Shown: positions 22,233 to 33,294 of the stretch, piece after piece
How positions within the stretch are numbered: the first letter of the stretch is position 1
Layout: every line of letters starts with the position of its first letter
Source of the DNA: Welwitschia mirabilis
Taxonomy: Eukaryota > Gnetophyta > Gnetopsida > Welwitschiales
Direction: 5' to 3'
Assembly: GCA_051453625.1 (NCBI GenBank)
Contig: JBOZIK010000001.1
Span: 253,122,086-253,186,085, forward strand
Length of the DNA: 64,000 nucleotides
Notes under the pieces: model-generated
The model's input: the letters and a program-made list of their open reading frames with translations, nothing else
What the model was told of the DNA's origin: nothing
Databases searched by the model: none
Translations under genes and position numbers: made by a program

Positions 22233-25075
22233 GGATAAATATGTATATAGAATGTCCTACCATCAAANNNNNNNNNNNNNNNNNNNNNNNNNNNNNNNNN
22301 NNNNNNNNNNNNNNNNNNNNNNNNNNNNNNNNNNNNNNNNNNNNNNNNNNNNNNNNNNNNNNNNNNNAGTCCTAGAAACTCTAATAGGCTAAATCATCCT
22401 AAGAAACCCATCTTTTTAAATGGTCGTCATTAAAATAGAGGTTTGAAAGGCCCAAAGCTAAGTCACTACCTTTATATGATGAACGCTTTACTTTAACTCT
22501 TCAATTTAACCTACAAAATTCCTAAGGGATACTTTGTTCTTAAATTTAACCTATAAAAAAAACCTTACCTCATGAGCTTGAATTCTCAAATATTCAATGA
22601 TTAAATGATGGACTATTAGACTATTGCAAGGTGGAATTTTTCCATGGTTAGACTTTGTTCTTTTTTCTTTAAGAATATCCTCTAATGTAGAAAACACCCT
22701 ACCAACAATATTAAAAGAATACAAATTAGAGATATACATATTTTAAACAGATACTTGATAAGAAACAAAAAGGAGAAAAAAGGAGCATAAATATGTATGC
22801 AAAAGTTCTACCATCAAATACACTAGGGTAAATATTTCCAAAAGGGGTATTTGGTAGTGTAATAAGGTAGTTGTAAAAACTCTANNNNNNNNNNATTTCA
22901 CTCTCATCACTATAAATGTTTCTTAACACTAATTTAGTAAAGAACTTTGGTTTGAAATTATAAAGAGACAATGATACCCTCATGTCATCTAAGGAATGAT
23001 TGGTTATCAATATTACTTTAAATTAAGTGTGCCTTAAAAATAATAAAATAATTACACAAATAAAATTATTTTATTTCATCATTTAAGTTATTTAAATATA
23101 TGTATATTTCTTCTATTTATCTTAAAGCAATAAATTCTGAGGATGAAAAGAAACCTATACTACAAATAGTCTCCATAATTTAGAAAGAATTAAAATGAGT
23201 ACAAAAGTAAAAGACAGGCAACGTTTTATCAATGAAAATCTTTTATTTTTAAAATTTCATAACATCCTATAATTCTACGAAATAACTAAAAATAAGAGTA
23301 ACGTAGGAATTATTTAAATTAGAGTTTAACAAACATTATTCAATCAAAGTCTAACTATAAATAAAATAACACACCTTCAAAGAAAATGTTCCTTAAATAT
23401 ATTCTTCCTCTTAGCCCTCCTTTCACTAGAAGTCTTTACAAGTGGAAATAAATACATTTGTGTAAGGTGTCAACTACGACTCCTATCTCCTCAGTATGGG
23501 AGTCCTAGAAACTCTAATAGGCTAAATCATCCTAAGAAATCCATCTTTTTAAGTGGTCCTCATTAAAATAGAGGTTTGAAAGGCTCAAAGCTAGGTCACT
23601 ATCTTCTAAATGATGAACGCTTTACTCTAACTCTTAAATTTAACCTATAAAATTCCTAATGGATACATCATACCTCTTTTACTCATCAGAAATAAAAAAC
23701 CTTAATTCATAAGCTTGAATTCTGAAATATTCAATGATTAAATAATGAACTATTAGACTATGGCAAGGTGGAATTTCTCCATGGTTAAACTTTTTTCTTT
23801 TATTTTCTTAAATAATATCCTCTAATGTAGAAATCATCTTACCAACAATATTAAAATAAGGTAGATTAGAGATATACATATTTTAAACAGATACTTGAGG
23901 AGATACAGAAAGGGAAAAAAATGAGGATAAATATGTATACAAAATGCCCTACCATCAAATACAATAGGATAAATATTCCCAAAAGGGTATTTGGTAGTGT
24001 AATAAGATAGTTGTGAGAACTCTACTAAGGGATTAATAAGTTATGATTGAGATACCTAAATCTACAGCCCCTTATTATTGTAGCTGTGATTTCACTCTCA
24101 TCACTATACATGTTTCTTAACACTAATCTCGTAAAGCACTATGGTTTGAAATAAAGAGACAATGATACCCTAAGTGCCATCTAAGAAATGATTTTCAAAT
24201 TAAGTGTGCCTTAAAAATAATACAGTGATTACACAAGTACAATTATTTTATTTCAACATTTGGGTTATTTAAATATATGTATATTTCTTCTATTTATCTT
24301 AAAGCAATAAATTCTGAGGATAAAAGGGAACCTATATTACAAATAGTCTCCATAATTTAGAAAGAATTAAAATGAGTGTGAAATTAAAAGACAACCAATA
24401 TTTTAAATAGGAATCTTTTATCTTGAAAATTTCATAACATCTTATAATTCTATAAAATAACTAAGAATAGGAGTAAAGTAGGAATTATTCAAATTAGAGC
24501 TTAACAGACATTATTCAATCAAAGGCTAAATATAAGAAAAAGACCATACCTTTGAAGAAAATGTTTCTTAAATCTATTATTCCTCCTAGAACTCCTTTGT
24601 CTAAAAGTCTCTACAAGTGGAAATAAATGCATTTGTGCAAGGTGTCAATTACAACTCCTATGTCCTCAGTATGGGAGTCCTAGAAACTCTAATAGGCTAA
24701 ATCATCCTAAGAAACCCATCTTTTTAAGTGGTCATCATCAAAATAGAGGTTTGAAAGGCCCAAAGCTAGCTCACTACCTTTTATATTATGAAAACTTTAC
24801 TCTAACTCTTAAATTTAACTTATAAAATACCTAAGGGATACATCATACCTCTTTAACTCATCAGAAACAAAAACCTTACCTCATAAGCTTGAATTATCAA
24901 ATATTCAATGATCAAATGATGGACTATTAGACTATTGCAAGATGGAATTTCTCCATTGTTAAACTTTGTTCTTTTATTTTCTTTAAGAATATCCTCTAAT
25001 GTAGAAAACACCTTACCAACAATATTAAAATAATGTAGATTAGAGATATACATAATTTAAAAAGATACTTTAGGA
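22210..25075. repeat. tandem array, unit about 1.13-1.18 kb, about 2.5 copies
   Basis: The marker AGTCCTAGAAACTCTAATAG occurs at 22,368, 23,501 and 24,676, giving periods of 1133 and 1175 bases. Other markers recur in the same order: AAATATGTAT...CTACCATCAAA at about 22.24, 22.79 and 23.93 kb, TAAATTCTGAGGAT at about 23.13 and 24.31 kb, and CTCTAATGTAGAAA at about 22.68, 23.82 and 25.0 kb. Copies look about 90% identical. Each carries a short minus-strand frame starting MYISNL, but differences and stops argue against a gene. A 10-N gap is at 22,885-22,894. Confidence 0.85.
22268..22367. other. assembly gap of 100 N inside the tandem array
   Basis: Exactly 100 N. The left flank matches the ACCATCAAA point of the repeat unit and the right flank matches its AGTCCTAGAAACTC point. 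In the full units these are several hundred bases apart, so real sequence may be missing. Confidence 0.85.
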
Positions 25076-25084
25076 GATAACTCC

Positions 25085-25660
25085 CCCACACTAGTGATAT
25101 CATTTCTACTTGAATGTTCTAAAAGTTAAAGAGACACCTTTGGTTGTCTTGACAGGGGGAAGGAGCAACAAGAAGTGTTGGTAAGTGTTAAGAATTTAGA
25201 GCCATTTGTAGAAATGCTCAAGGGAATCAAGGTCTAAATTTATTAAATACATAAAAATGCTAGATGTAGTAAAGGAGGAGATAATTTTTATTTATTAAAC
25301 ATGAGTGAAAAAATATATCATCTCACAAGCTTGAATTCCTAGATATTTAATGACTACATGATAGATTGTTGGGCCATAGCAAGATAGAATTTCTCCATGG
25401 TTAAACCCTTTTTTCATTTTCTTAAAGAATATCATCTAATGCAAAAAGAACTTTAGTAATAAATATTACACTAGTGATACTTATTTTTACTTGGGTATTC
25501 CCAAATTCAAAGAGACACATGTTGGTTTTTCTAATAGGGGAAAGAGAAATAGGAGGTCTTAGAAAAGCAAGATCTGAATTATTTAAATACATAGAAATTC
25601 TAAGTGTAGTAAATTAGAGATAATGCTTATTTATTAAACATGAGTGAAAAAATGACATAA
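25085..25660. repeat. two diverged copies of a segment of about 200 bp, plus a fragment of the 1.15-kb unit
   Basis: The run from ACTAGTGATA through TATTAAACATGAGTGAAAAAAT appears at about 25,090-25,310 and again at about 25,468-25,655. Between them (25,320-25,445) lies a degraded piece of the preceding 1.15-kb unit, recognisable by CAAGCTTGAATTC and GAATTTCTCCATGGTTAAA. Confidence 0.65.
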
Positions 25661-25939
25661 TTTCTAGAATTGCTCCCATGTCATAGAATTGGCTAAACAA
25701 TTAAGTTCAAGGCAAATTGTGTGATTTAAAATTCTAGATTATAATTTATTTCTTATAATTAAATTAAAACTAATGTTATTATTGTCGATCATTTCAAGAC
25801 CTTCATGCTTCTATTTAATAAAAGACTTTATTAAAATTTGTGTTGTGTAGATAAGTATTATATAGGATAAAATTCAAAAGATCCTTTCTACTTTAAGGGA
25901 TTTCCTTCATAGTAAGATTTGACAATCCTTTAATACTAG

Positions 25940-26650
25940 GTACTGACAGATATCATGCCATGTGTTGAAGACTTCTTTGATGAGAGATATTTTTCTTCAA
26001 TCGTCCGACAAGAGTTCTTTTCCTTTAATCATCCTTTAAAGCATTTGACTAAGTTATCAACTTCAACAAATTTGAATGGGTTCTTTTAACCTCAAATAAT
26101 CCTCTCCAATGTAATATTTAAAGGTCCTATGAATTAATTCATCATTATGTATCAAAGGAATACATGTTACTTATCGAAGACCCCCTCAATAAGAGACTCC
26201 ACCCTTTTGACATGGCCTTATATTAAAGGTTGAAGATAATTAACGTTATATAATCATGTGACTCAAGATGTTTAAATAGAAGCTTAAAGGTCTCACTCAA
26301 ATAGCCATTACCTACTCAAAGACCTCCTTCAAGATATGTTTAATACCTAAGTCAGAAAGAAAAAAAGTTAACTAGTTTTACATGTTTCTCTCTCTCACAT
26401 CTTGTAACCTTCCATGCTTGACCCTTTTCTCATGAGATTTGAAGGCATTTTAAGGTGAGAACATGTCAAATGGATACATGTCATTTATCAAATACCCCTT
26501 TGATGGGAGACCCCATTGCTTAACCTCATCTTTACATCCTAAGCATATGACATTTAAACCATCTTATTTTATTTTAACTTTAGTTTTCTAAGTAGGAGCC
26601 TAAAGGCCTCCTTCGAGTACTCATTTGCTACTCAAAGACCCATTTTTAAC
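25940..26650. repeat. degenerate direct repeats, spacing about 310 bp
   Basis: A phrase of the type ACATGT(T/C)A(C/T)TTATC...GACCCC occurs near 26,162 and 26,477. A phrase AAAGG(T/C)CTC...TACTCAAAGACC occurs near 26,287 and 26,605. A weaker match lies near 25,950. No coding capacity is seen. Confidence 0.5.
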
Positions 26651-27440
26651 TACACTTGATTGTAAGGAAATATAATACCCTTTAGAAAATTTTCATATTG
26701 ACCATTCTTTCAATAATTTAAAAGGCCTTTTTAATAAGGAAGAAACTAATCTTATTTTAACATGTAAATCCTAGGACCTAGAAATCTATAGAAGAATCCT
26801 TATACTGTGTCATTTATTTAATCCAAGATTGTTGTTTTCTAAAAATATACTTACTTCATGACATTCCACTATCATTTTTTGGTAATTCATCTATTTTTTT
26901 TAATTATATTTTTCATCATTAAAAATTCTTCAGTAGCTCCATTTCTAGGTATAACTTTCTTTTTATCTTTCCTCTTTCTTTTATTTAGCATCCTACTTTA
27001 TGTAATTTTAGTGGAGGATAAAAACATAAAATATAAATTTTGAAAATTATAAGATAAGAACTTGGGGTTTAAAGATAGATTTCTTATATGAGTTTTCATA
27101 CAAGAAGAGAAAACTAAACTCTAAAGATAATCTTGAGTTTCTTGTTTACAGAAGTTAAAGTTATATCAAGTGCAAATTTCAAAAAACCTTATAACGATTT
27201 AGGTCCTATAAGATTAAATTAATAAATCATTAATTTAAAATGGTAGAGGTTGATAACATTTTCTAATAAATTCAATAGTAAACAATTCTATGAGTTTTAC
27301 AAAGATTTGGTTTTCTCTGAAGAATAATTTATGCTTTATACAACTTTCAATCGAGTAAACATAGAGGATTCATTAGATTTTCCATTTTCTTCCATTTTTT
27401 TTAATTTGGTAAGTAGGTAATTTTATGCCACATGATTTTC
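26651..27440. other. spacer, nothing recognised
   Basis: AT-rich with one short hydrophobic open frame that is not supported by any motif. No repeat or gene signal was found. Confidence 0.5.
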
Positions 27441-27449
27441 TAATGGTAC

Positions 27450-27610
27450 TTGGGCTTACAACACAAGGATGTAATGTAATATTCTTCTCCCCATCAACAT
27501 AGGGCCTTGAACTCTAGACCTTTAGATCCATGTGTCTGTGATATTTCCAATAGGATAAGCCATCCTTAACTTTGCTAGATGATATTAAAAACATTTAGAA
27601 TTACCACTTG
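27450..27610 (-). mobile_element. tRNA-derived SINE relic
   Basis: On the minus strand ATGGCTTATCCTATTGGAAA resembles the 5' tRNA-like head with box A. About 45 bases later GGTCTAGAGTTCAAGGCCC resembles a pol III box B (GGTTCAAAYCC type). The same head-box B arrangement is seen in the SINE at 35.6 kb. Confidence 0.45.
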
Positions 27611-27699
27611 AGGGAAGATACTTATTAAAAACTAGCAAAAAAATAAGGTACTATCATTTGTTTAAAACATTTTTGTAGTGTCATGAATAAACAAGAGCA

Positions 27700-29580
27700 T
27701 GTTGATATTAAGAAAGTAAGGGATCCAAAGACCTTTATTATTTTAAGGATTGTGTCATCAAAATTGGCCTTGGTAATTAACAAATAGGAAAGAAAGGAGT
27801 ACCATACTATTTATTTGACTTATGCCATTCAAGGTCCTTCAATCTTAAACATTGACATTGGCCAAGCTATTTTTCAAATATGTGTAAATCAGTTTATAGA
27901 ATGAAAAATACAAAAAAACACTCATGAAATTAATTCTAATTTTCCCTCATGAATTGGAAGAATTTCATTATTAAGAAATGTTCCTATCCTAGAAACAAAA
28001 ATAGTGTAGAACTTACTCTTACGCTTATTGAGATGAAAATATCAATTACACTTAGTCTTTCTTATGTTAGAGAGGTTTCCTTCTCTAATTATCAAGCATC
28101 TCAACATCAAGCATACTTTCCTCCAAAAACATCAATAGATTCTAGGTACTCATTTGATGTACAATAATTTGTATCTCAAATTTCAAAAAAAAAATTTCTC
28201 TTAAAATATTATAAGAAGATTAGACTGACTTTTTATATTTTACTATTAATTCCTTGATAACAAAATTATCTCATAAGTTGAGAATTTAGAAAGAGAATTT
28301 AATTTTAAAAAAATATTTAAATATTTAGAATTAGAAAATGAATTATGTAATGAGAAAATAGCCTTTTTTAAGTTAAAACTTGATAAATCCCAAGAAGAAA
28401 AGTTGTAATTAGAAAATAAATTGGTCTCTCGCTATTATTCTTTTAGTTCTAACAACTCTTCCTTACATAATGCTTAGAATAGAATTGTTGAGTTAGAATA
28501 GGAATTAAAGGAGGAAAGGAAAAAATTACAGTTACCTAGTTTTAACGAAAATGGCTTTGTGATAAAAATATTGAAAAGCAAGGCACTTTCTAAGCATTAT
28601 GACTCAAGATATATTAAAAAGAAATAATATATTTATTACTTTCATGTACATCAATGCACCCATTCCATTAATAAAGAATATTTAGAGAAAATTTAAATGG
28701 ATTCAAAAGGAATTCATGAAAAATATTTGAAGACATAGAAGGAGAATAATAAGTATAAACAAAAGTGAATTGAGAATTTGGAACAAAGCCAAATATAATA
28801 GGCAAAAATAGAGATACAAGAAAGAAAAATATCTATTTTAAAAATAAAATCAGTTGTTAGAATTCTAAATGGAAAGGAGAATTGGATTTGAGCATAAGAA
28901 AGTATAAGTACCTTAATGTATGAATTTTTATCCTCAAAAACGTTATGATTATTTTAATAATTGTAAAGGAGTTATAAATAATATGGTTTAAAAGACATAA
29001 GAAGGTTGGATGAAGATCAAACATCTTATAAATAAGGCTTCAGAAGAATTGGATGATGTTAAATCTAGTATCACTAGCAAAAATCTCATACTTGTAGAAG
29101 TTAAGAATAGATTTTCCTTTATGCAAGTATCTAAGCAGTGATATCTATTTCTTTTTAGTAACAAAATAGGGTTTGAATAACTTAGAATATGAAAGAGAAC
29201 ATCTTGTTTAGTGGACGAGAATGTTGAGTACAAGAATGTTGAGTGGAATTTTAATAGATATCTTCTTCAAGATGGAGGAAGGAGAAGGTAATCATTTAGT
29301 CATTTTTTAAAGTTCCTCAGATATGGCCAACACAAAAAAAACTTCTTCATTTAAATCCTCTCAGCTAAAGAAGCTTCTAATTATTCACAAAGGTAAAAAT
29401 GTAGAGGAAGGACCAGCTAAAATGGCTAAATTTAATTAAGCAAATTTCCATTTAATGATCTAGCCTTTTAAAGGAACAAATAGAAGTGATAAAATAGTTA
29501 GAAGAAATGAAGAAGTCAAAGGTATAATAGGAGCCTACATCAGCCAAAAGAAAGATTAAGAGGTCAAGATAATAAACTAA
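27700..29580 (+). pseudogene. decayed coiled-coil protein relic, probably retroelement gag-like
   Basis: From about 28,240 to 28,900 the plus strand gives Glu/Lys/Leu-rich text with few stops: LELENELCNEK, LKLDKSQEEK, ELKEERKKLQLPS and later an SRYIKKK stretch followed by a His/Cys cluster. A heptad-like pattern suggests a coiled coil, and a degraded zinc-knuckle-like cluster follows near 28,640. This combination occurs in some plant LTR-retrotransposon gag proteins. The parts on either side are unreadable. A decayed host gene is also possible. Confidence 0.35.
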
Positions 29581-29611
29581 TCACTTAGTGAACTATTTGG
29601 TATTATAACTT

Positions 29612-29665
29612 TTACAATCTAATGTGCGTATGTGTATGTATATATCTCTATATACATATGTATGT
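29612..29665. repeat. TA/TG-rich imperfect palindrome
   Basis: The arms TATGTATATA and TATATACATA flank a four-base loop within a run of TATG/TACA repeats. It could extrude as a hairpin, or may be a simple microsatellite relic. Confidence 0.5.
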
Positions 29666-29669
29666 ATTT

Positions 29670-30475
29670 TGTTTAAGGACTAGTAAAAGATTGGATTTGA
29701 GAGAACTGATGAATTAATTATTTTGATGTACTTAACTTTTAATTAATGATAAATTACATTACTTTAAATTAATATTTTAAGCATAATGGCATACATTTTT
29801 TTCCATTTTATAAAGAGATAAAAATCCTTATATTATAATATAAGATTGTAGTACAAGATCTATCTTAAAACGAAATAAGCTAGCAAACAGGCATCATGCA
29901 TTCTAAAGTAGAATAACTGAGCATAATAAACAAAGAAGATTAGTGCATATAGAGGATAATAGAAAAGGGAAAACAAAATGTCACTTATAGCATTGAGGTC
30001 TAGGAATACCAATTCTGCTAACTAAAACCTTCTCTGTGTTCAACTAAATCTTTCTATATATGAAAGAAATAAAACACAATAGAACTTGTAGAGAAAAGCA
30101 TACATTGAAAGAGAGATTTATTATGAGCTTTCTAGGTCTGATAGAAAAGAATGATTATAAATGCATTTTAAATATGATTTTTCATTTTGTCATAGTTTGA
30201 TTTTAAGATCTAATTATTGTTCAAATGAAGTCATTAGTTCTAAGATTAATATGAAGATCATTGACTTTTCTCCTAATGTAAGTACTCAAAGAAAAGAGAA
30301 GAAAAATATGAGATCCATCTTCAAGTTTTTCATATATGCATGCATTATTGCACATTATTTCCCTCTAATAAAGAAAACATCTTATTGGTAGTCTCCTTTT
30401 AATAAGCTTTAAGTAAAAAGTTTATGTCTTAGTGTTAAGACTCTTACACCAAAAACCATCTCTTTTTTATTTCAT
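29670..30475. other. spacer, nothing recognised
   Basis: AT-rich. A 76-codon plus-strand frame at 30,161-30,391 has no family signature and is not supported. Confidence 0.5.
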
Positions 30476-30479
30476 TCAC

Positions 30480-32265
30480 AATGACCTATTATAGTTGCAT
30501 ATTCTATTTAAGTATTATAATATTCATGATTGTTCCACTAGTAATCTTGTTCATTATGTCTTAATTTTTAACAAAACCCGTCCTTTATTTTTTCAAAAGA
30601 TCACCAAGTGAAGAGGCATCCACTATTCTTCGTATTTAAGAAAAGAAAATATCTCTATAAAGGTATTTATTCTTCATAACTAAAATCCAAGGTTCATTTT
30701 TTGTATGCAACTACCATAAGAGATAATTTATAAGGGCAATGTTCATAGCTAGAAAATTTTTAAGACCAAGGCCTCCATCCTCTTTTCTATCTTCTTCAAA
30801 GAGTTAATCATAGAGTTAAGAACCTTAAGAGTGGACATGAGACAAAGAGGAATATGAGTGTTTTAACTAAACACTCTTTTATGGACTTTATCTAGCACAT
30901 CACTCCACATATCTTTATTCATCTTAGGGATAAATAGAGGCAAACCTAAATAGTTTATAAGAAAGTGATATATATCACATCCAAGGTTATGGTTGAAAAT
31001 ATTTCCATTATTTTCTTTAACATTAAAGTAATAAAGCTTACTCCTGTAAATATTAGTTATAAGCCTTGAAGCTTGGATAAAATCCTATAAAAATGTTTTC
31101 ATAGCAAGAACAAAGGATAAGCTACCTTCATTGAAAAGCATTGTATCATTCACAAATCATGAGTGGATAAATTCCTTATAATCATAAGGAGGGGTAATAC
31201 CTTTTGTAGGGTTCTTTCCCTTAATAAATCTAAGTCTCATAAAAAATCTTTTGATAGCTAAAATAAAGAGATTAGGAGAAATATTCTAGACCATTAAGGA
31301 CATCAAAAGAGGTAGTTTTAAAACCATTAATGATAATACATAAATTATTAGAAGTATAACAATATTCAAATTTATTGATCTAATAACTATGGAAGCCATA
31401 ACTTTAAAGTACCTTTACCATATATTGTCAATTAATTCTATCATCAACCTTGGAAATATTGAGCTTGAAAGAAATAATTGGCTTTTTTTATTTAGAAGTA
31501 GAATGAATGATTTCTTATACTAAAATAAACTAGTCTATGATTTGATGTCCTTCAATAAATCCTACTTGTTCTTGCATCACAATACTTAAGACTATCATTT
31601 TAATCCTTAGAGTAAGAAATTTTAAGAGGATCTTATTATACTATTAAACATAAACTAATGGTTTTAAAATCTTTGAAGGCTTTATCATTCTCTTTTTAGG
31701 AATAAGGGTGATCCAAGGGAACTTGAACTCCTTAATAAGCTTATTTGATTTTAAAAACTCAAAAATCATGTCTGTAAGATAAGTTGTTCTAATCCCTAGA
31801 GTTGTAGCTTTAATATCTAGGTTCCATCAATTATCACATCCTATATTTTTTAATGAGTTCATAACATTATTAAAATAATCACAAATCAAAAAGGAAAGAG
31901 TCAAGTTTACATCTTTAGTAAAAGTACTTCAGAATTGAAGTTTATTTTCTGTGATGACTACGCCATAGATGTTTATGAGTATCTAAGTATTTTCTTGATT
32001 AATCCTAATCATGAACATCTAGAGGCATTAAAGAGATATATATCTAAAGAATTATTTTATTTACTCTAAATATCTGTTGATGTACCTCTAGTTAACTTAA
32101 TGGTAAAACCTACATTTTTAAAAAGATTTCTAATAACCTAAATACTAGAAAATTTGTGCATTTTGATAACAAAGAATATCAAAATTTTGTTCAACCCACT
32201 ATTAGAGAATGATGTCTTATCGTGAGGGTTATTATAGATTCTCACATTCCACCTAAGAGTCCTCA
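30480..32265 (-). pseudogene. L3 ORF2 relic: endonuclease joined to reverse transcriptase
   Basis: The endonuclease starts with MRTLRWNVRI. It continues with INIYGVVITENKLQF and DYFNNVMNSLKNIG, where GDFN is altered. Directly after that comes the RT N-terminal block FPWITLIPKKRM and then MQEQVGFIEGHQIID. The catalytic box is FVND at 31,145-31,156 where FVDD is expected, a GAT to AAT change. The RT thumb region reads GGLGLKNFLAMNIALINYLL. The C-terminal end of the endonuclease and about half of the RT palm are deleted. No activity can be expected. Confidence 0.75.
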
Positions 32266-32299
32266 TATCTTCTTAGAGGATAAGGCTTCTCCATGGCTG

Positions 32300-33275
32300 C
32301 TTCTAAGTTCATATGAAGGAAATAAAAGATGATAGTCTTTATTTCACATTCTTTTAAGATTTTTGGATCTTTTTCTCATGTTTAAAATCCTTGAAGCTTG
32401 AGGCTTCTGAGCATTAAAAATGAATTCTAGCTTCTCATTTATTTTTGTAAAATGAAATTTGTCTACTCCTTCTATACCCTATTTAGCTTTTACTAAGGAT
32501 TTAATAAGATCTTTTAAACATTTATCTACTACAGCTAGAGAGAAAATAGATCTCATTTGAAGGCTAGTTATTTCTTTCTAGGCTTGAAGTAGAGTTTCCA
32601 ATTTGGGGTCTTCTTCTTTAGAAATATACTCTTTGATGGTTACAGTTTTTATTACTTATACCACTACAAGAGGGTTTACTTCTATAACTATGAAACTTTG
32701 CTGACTCTTTAAAAATATGTTCTTCTTTGAGCCTTGTCTCTCTATATCCTCTTTTGCTCTTGTAAAAAGAATTTTTTTCACTCCTTTCATGACTTGTTCA
32801 TCATCTATTAAGGATTTGAAAAGAATTTATAAATATTTCTCCACTGTATCTTAAGAGATAATAGGATTTGTTTGGAGGTGCATGAGCTCTTTCTGGGCTT
32901 GAACTAGAATTTCCATTCTAGAATCTTATTCTATAGAAATATTCACACTAACAATTATAGTATATATACATTGTGCCATTCTAATGGTTTTTCCCCTAAA
33001 ACTACAAAAATTTATTAATTCTTTGAAGAGCTATTTTTTTAGCCTTTTCTTTTTAAATGTGAATTATAATTTTTATTTGATTGTTCCCTTTTGCCTATTA
33101 TTTTTTGGAGTCCATTAAGGTTTAAAAAAGGGTCATGTAACAAAAGAGCCTTTAACAATTCTCTTCCATTCAATAAAGGTTTTAGCAATAAATCTTGTTT
33201 TTTATTAGAGAACAAAAAAAATTTAAGAGATTTGCATCTAAGGCCCTTGAAATATTTCATATCCCAAAACAACAC
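32300..33275 (-). pseudogene. L3 ORF1-like relic with an internal protein repeat
   Basis: A minus-strand frame runs about 230 codons from 32,990 to 32,300 with few stops. Two similar blocks follow each other. Block 1 (about 32,765-32,985) contains ILVQAQKELMHLQ, VEKYL and MKGVKKILFTRAKEDIE. Block 2 (about 32,415-32,640) contains LLQAxKEITSLQ, VDKCL and IEGVDKFHFTKINEKLE. The blocks are Lys/Glu-rich and probably helical. They lie just 5' of ORF2, where ORF1 belongs. No zinc knuckle is seen. A host protein fragment is a less likely alternative. Confidence 0.5.
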
Positions 33276-33294
33276 TTTATGAATAGGCTTTAAA

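Larger units (their letters stand above)
30480..33290 (-). mobile_element. L1-type LINE with internal deletion (L3)
   Basis: Minus-strand order is the C-terminal part of an ORF1-like charged protein (32.3-33.28 kb), the start of ORF2 endonuclease (MRTLRWNVRIYN at about 32,260), endonuclease middle, RT, and a segment typical of the region between RT and the C-terminal finger (EDGGLGLKNF near 30,770). ORF2 spans only about 1.8 kb, against roughly 3-4 kb expected, so parts of the endonuclease and RT are missing. The 3' end is truncated near 30.48 kb. Confidence 0.75.

Noticed and set aside
22551-25053. Similar short frames starting MYISNL in each 1.15-kb unit
   Set aside because: They differ by indels, are only 60-66 codons long and have no start context or motif. 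Better explained as repeat shadows.
33039-33282. Overlapping open frames on both strands
   Set aside because: The plus-strand frame is a mirror of the minus-strand one. Only the minus strand fits the L3 ORF1 context.
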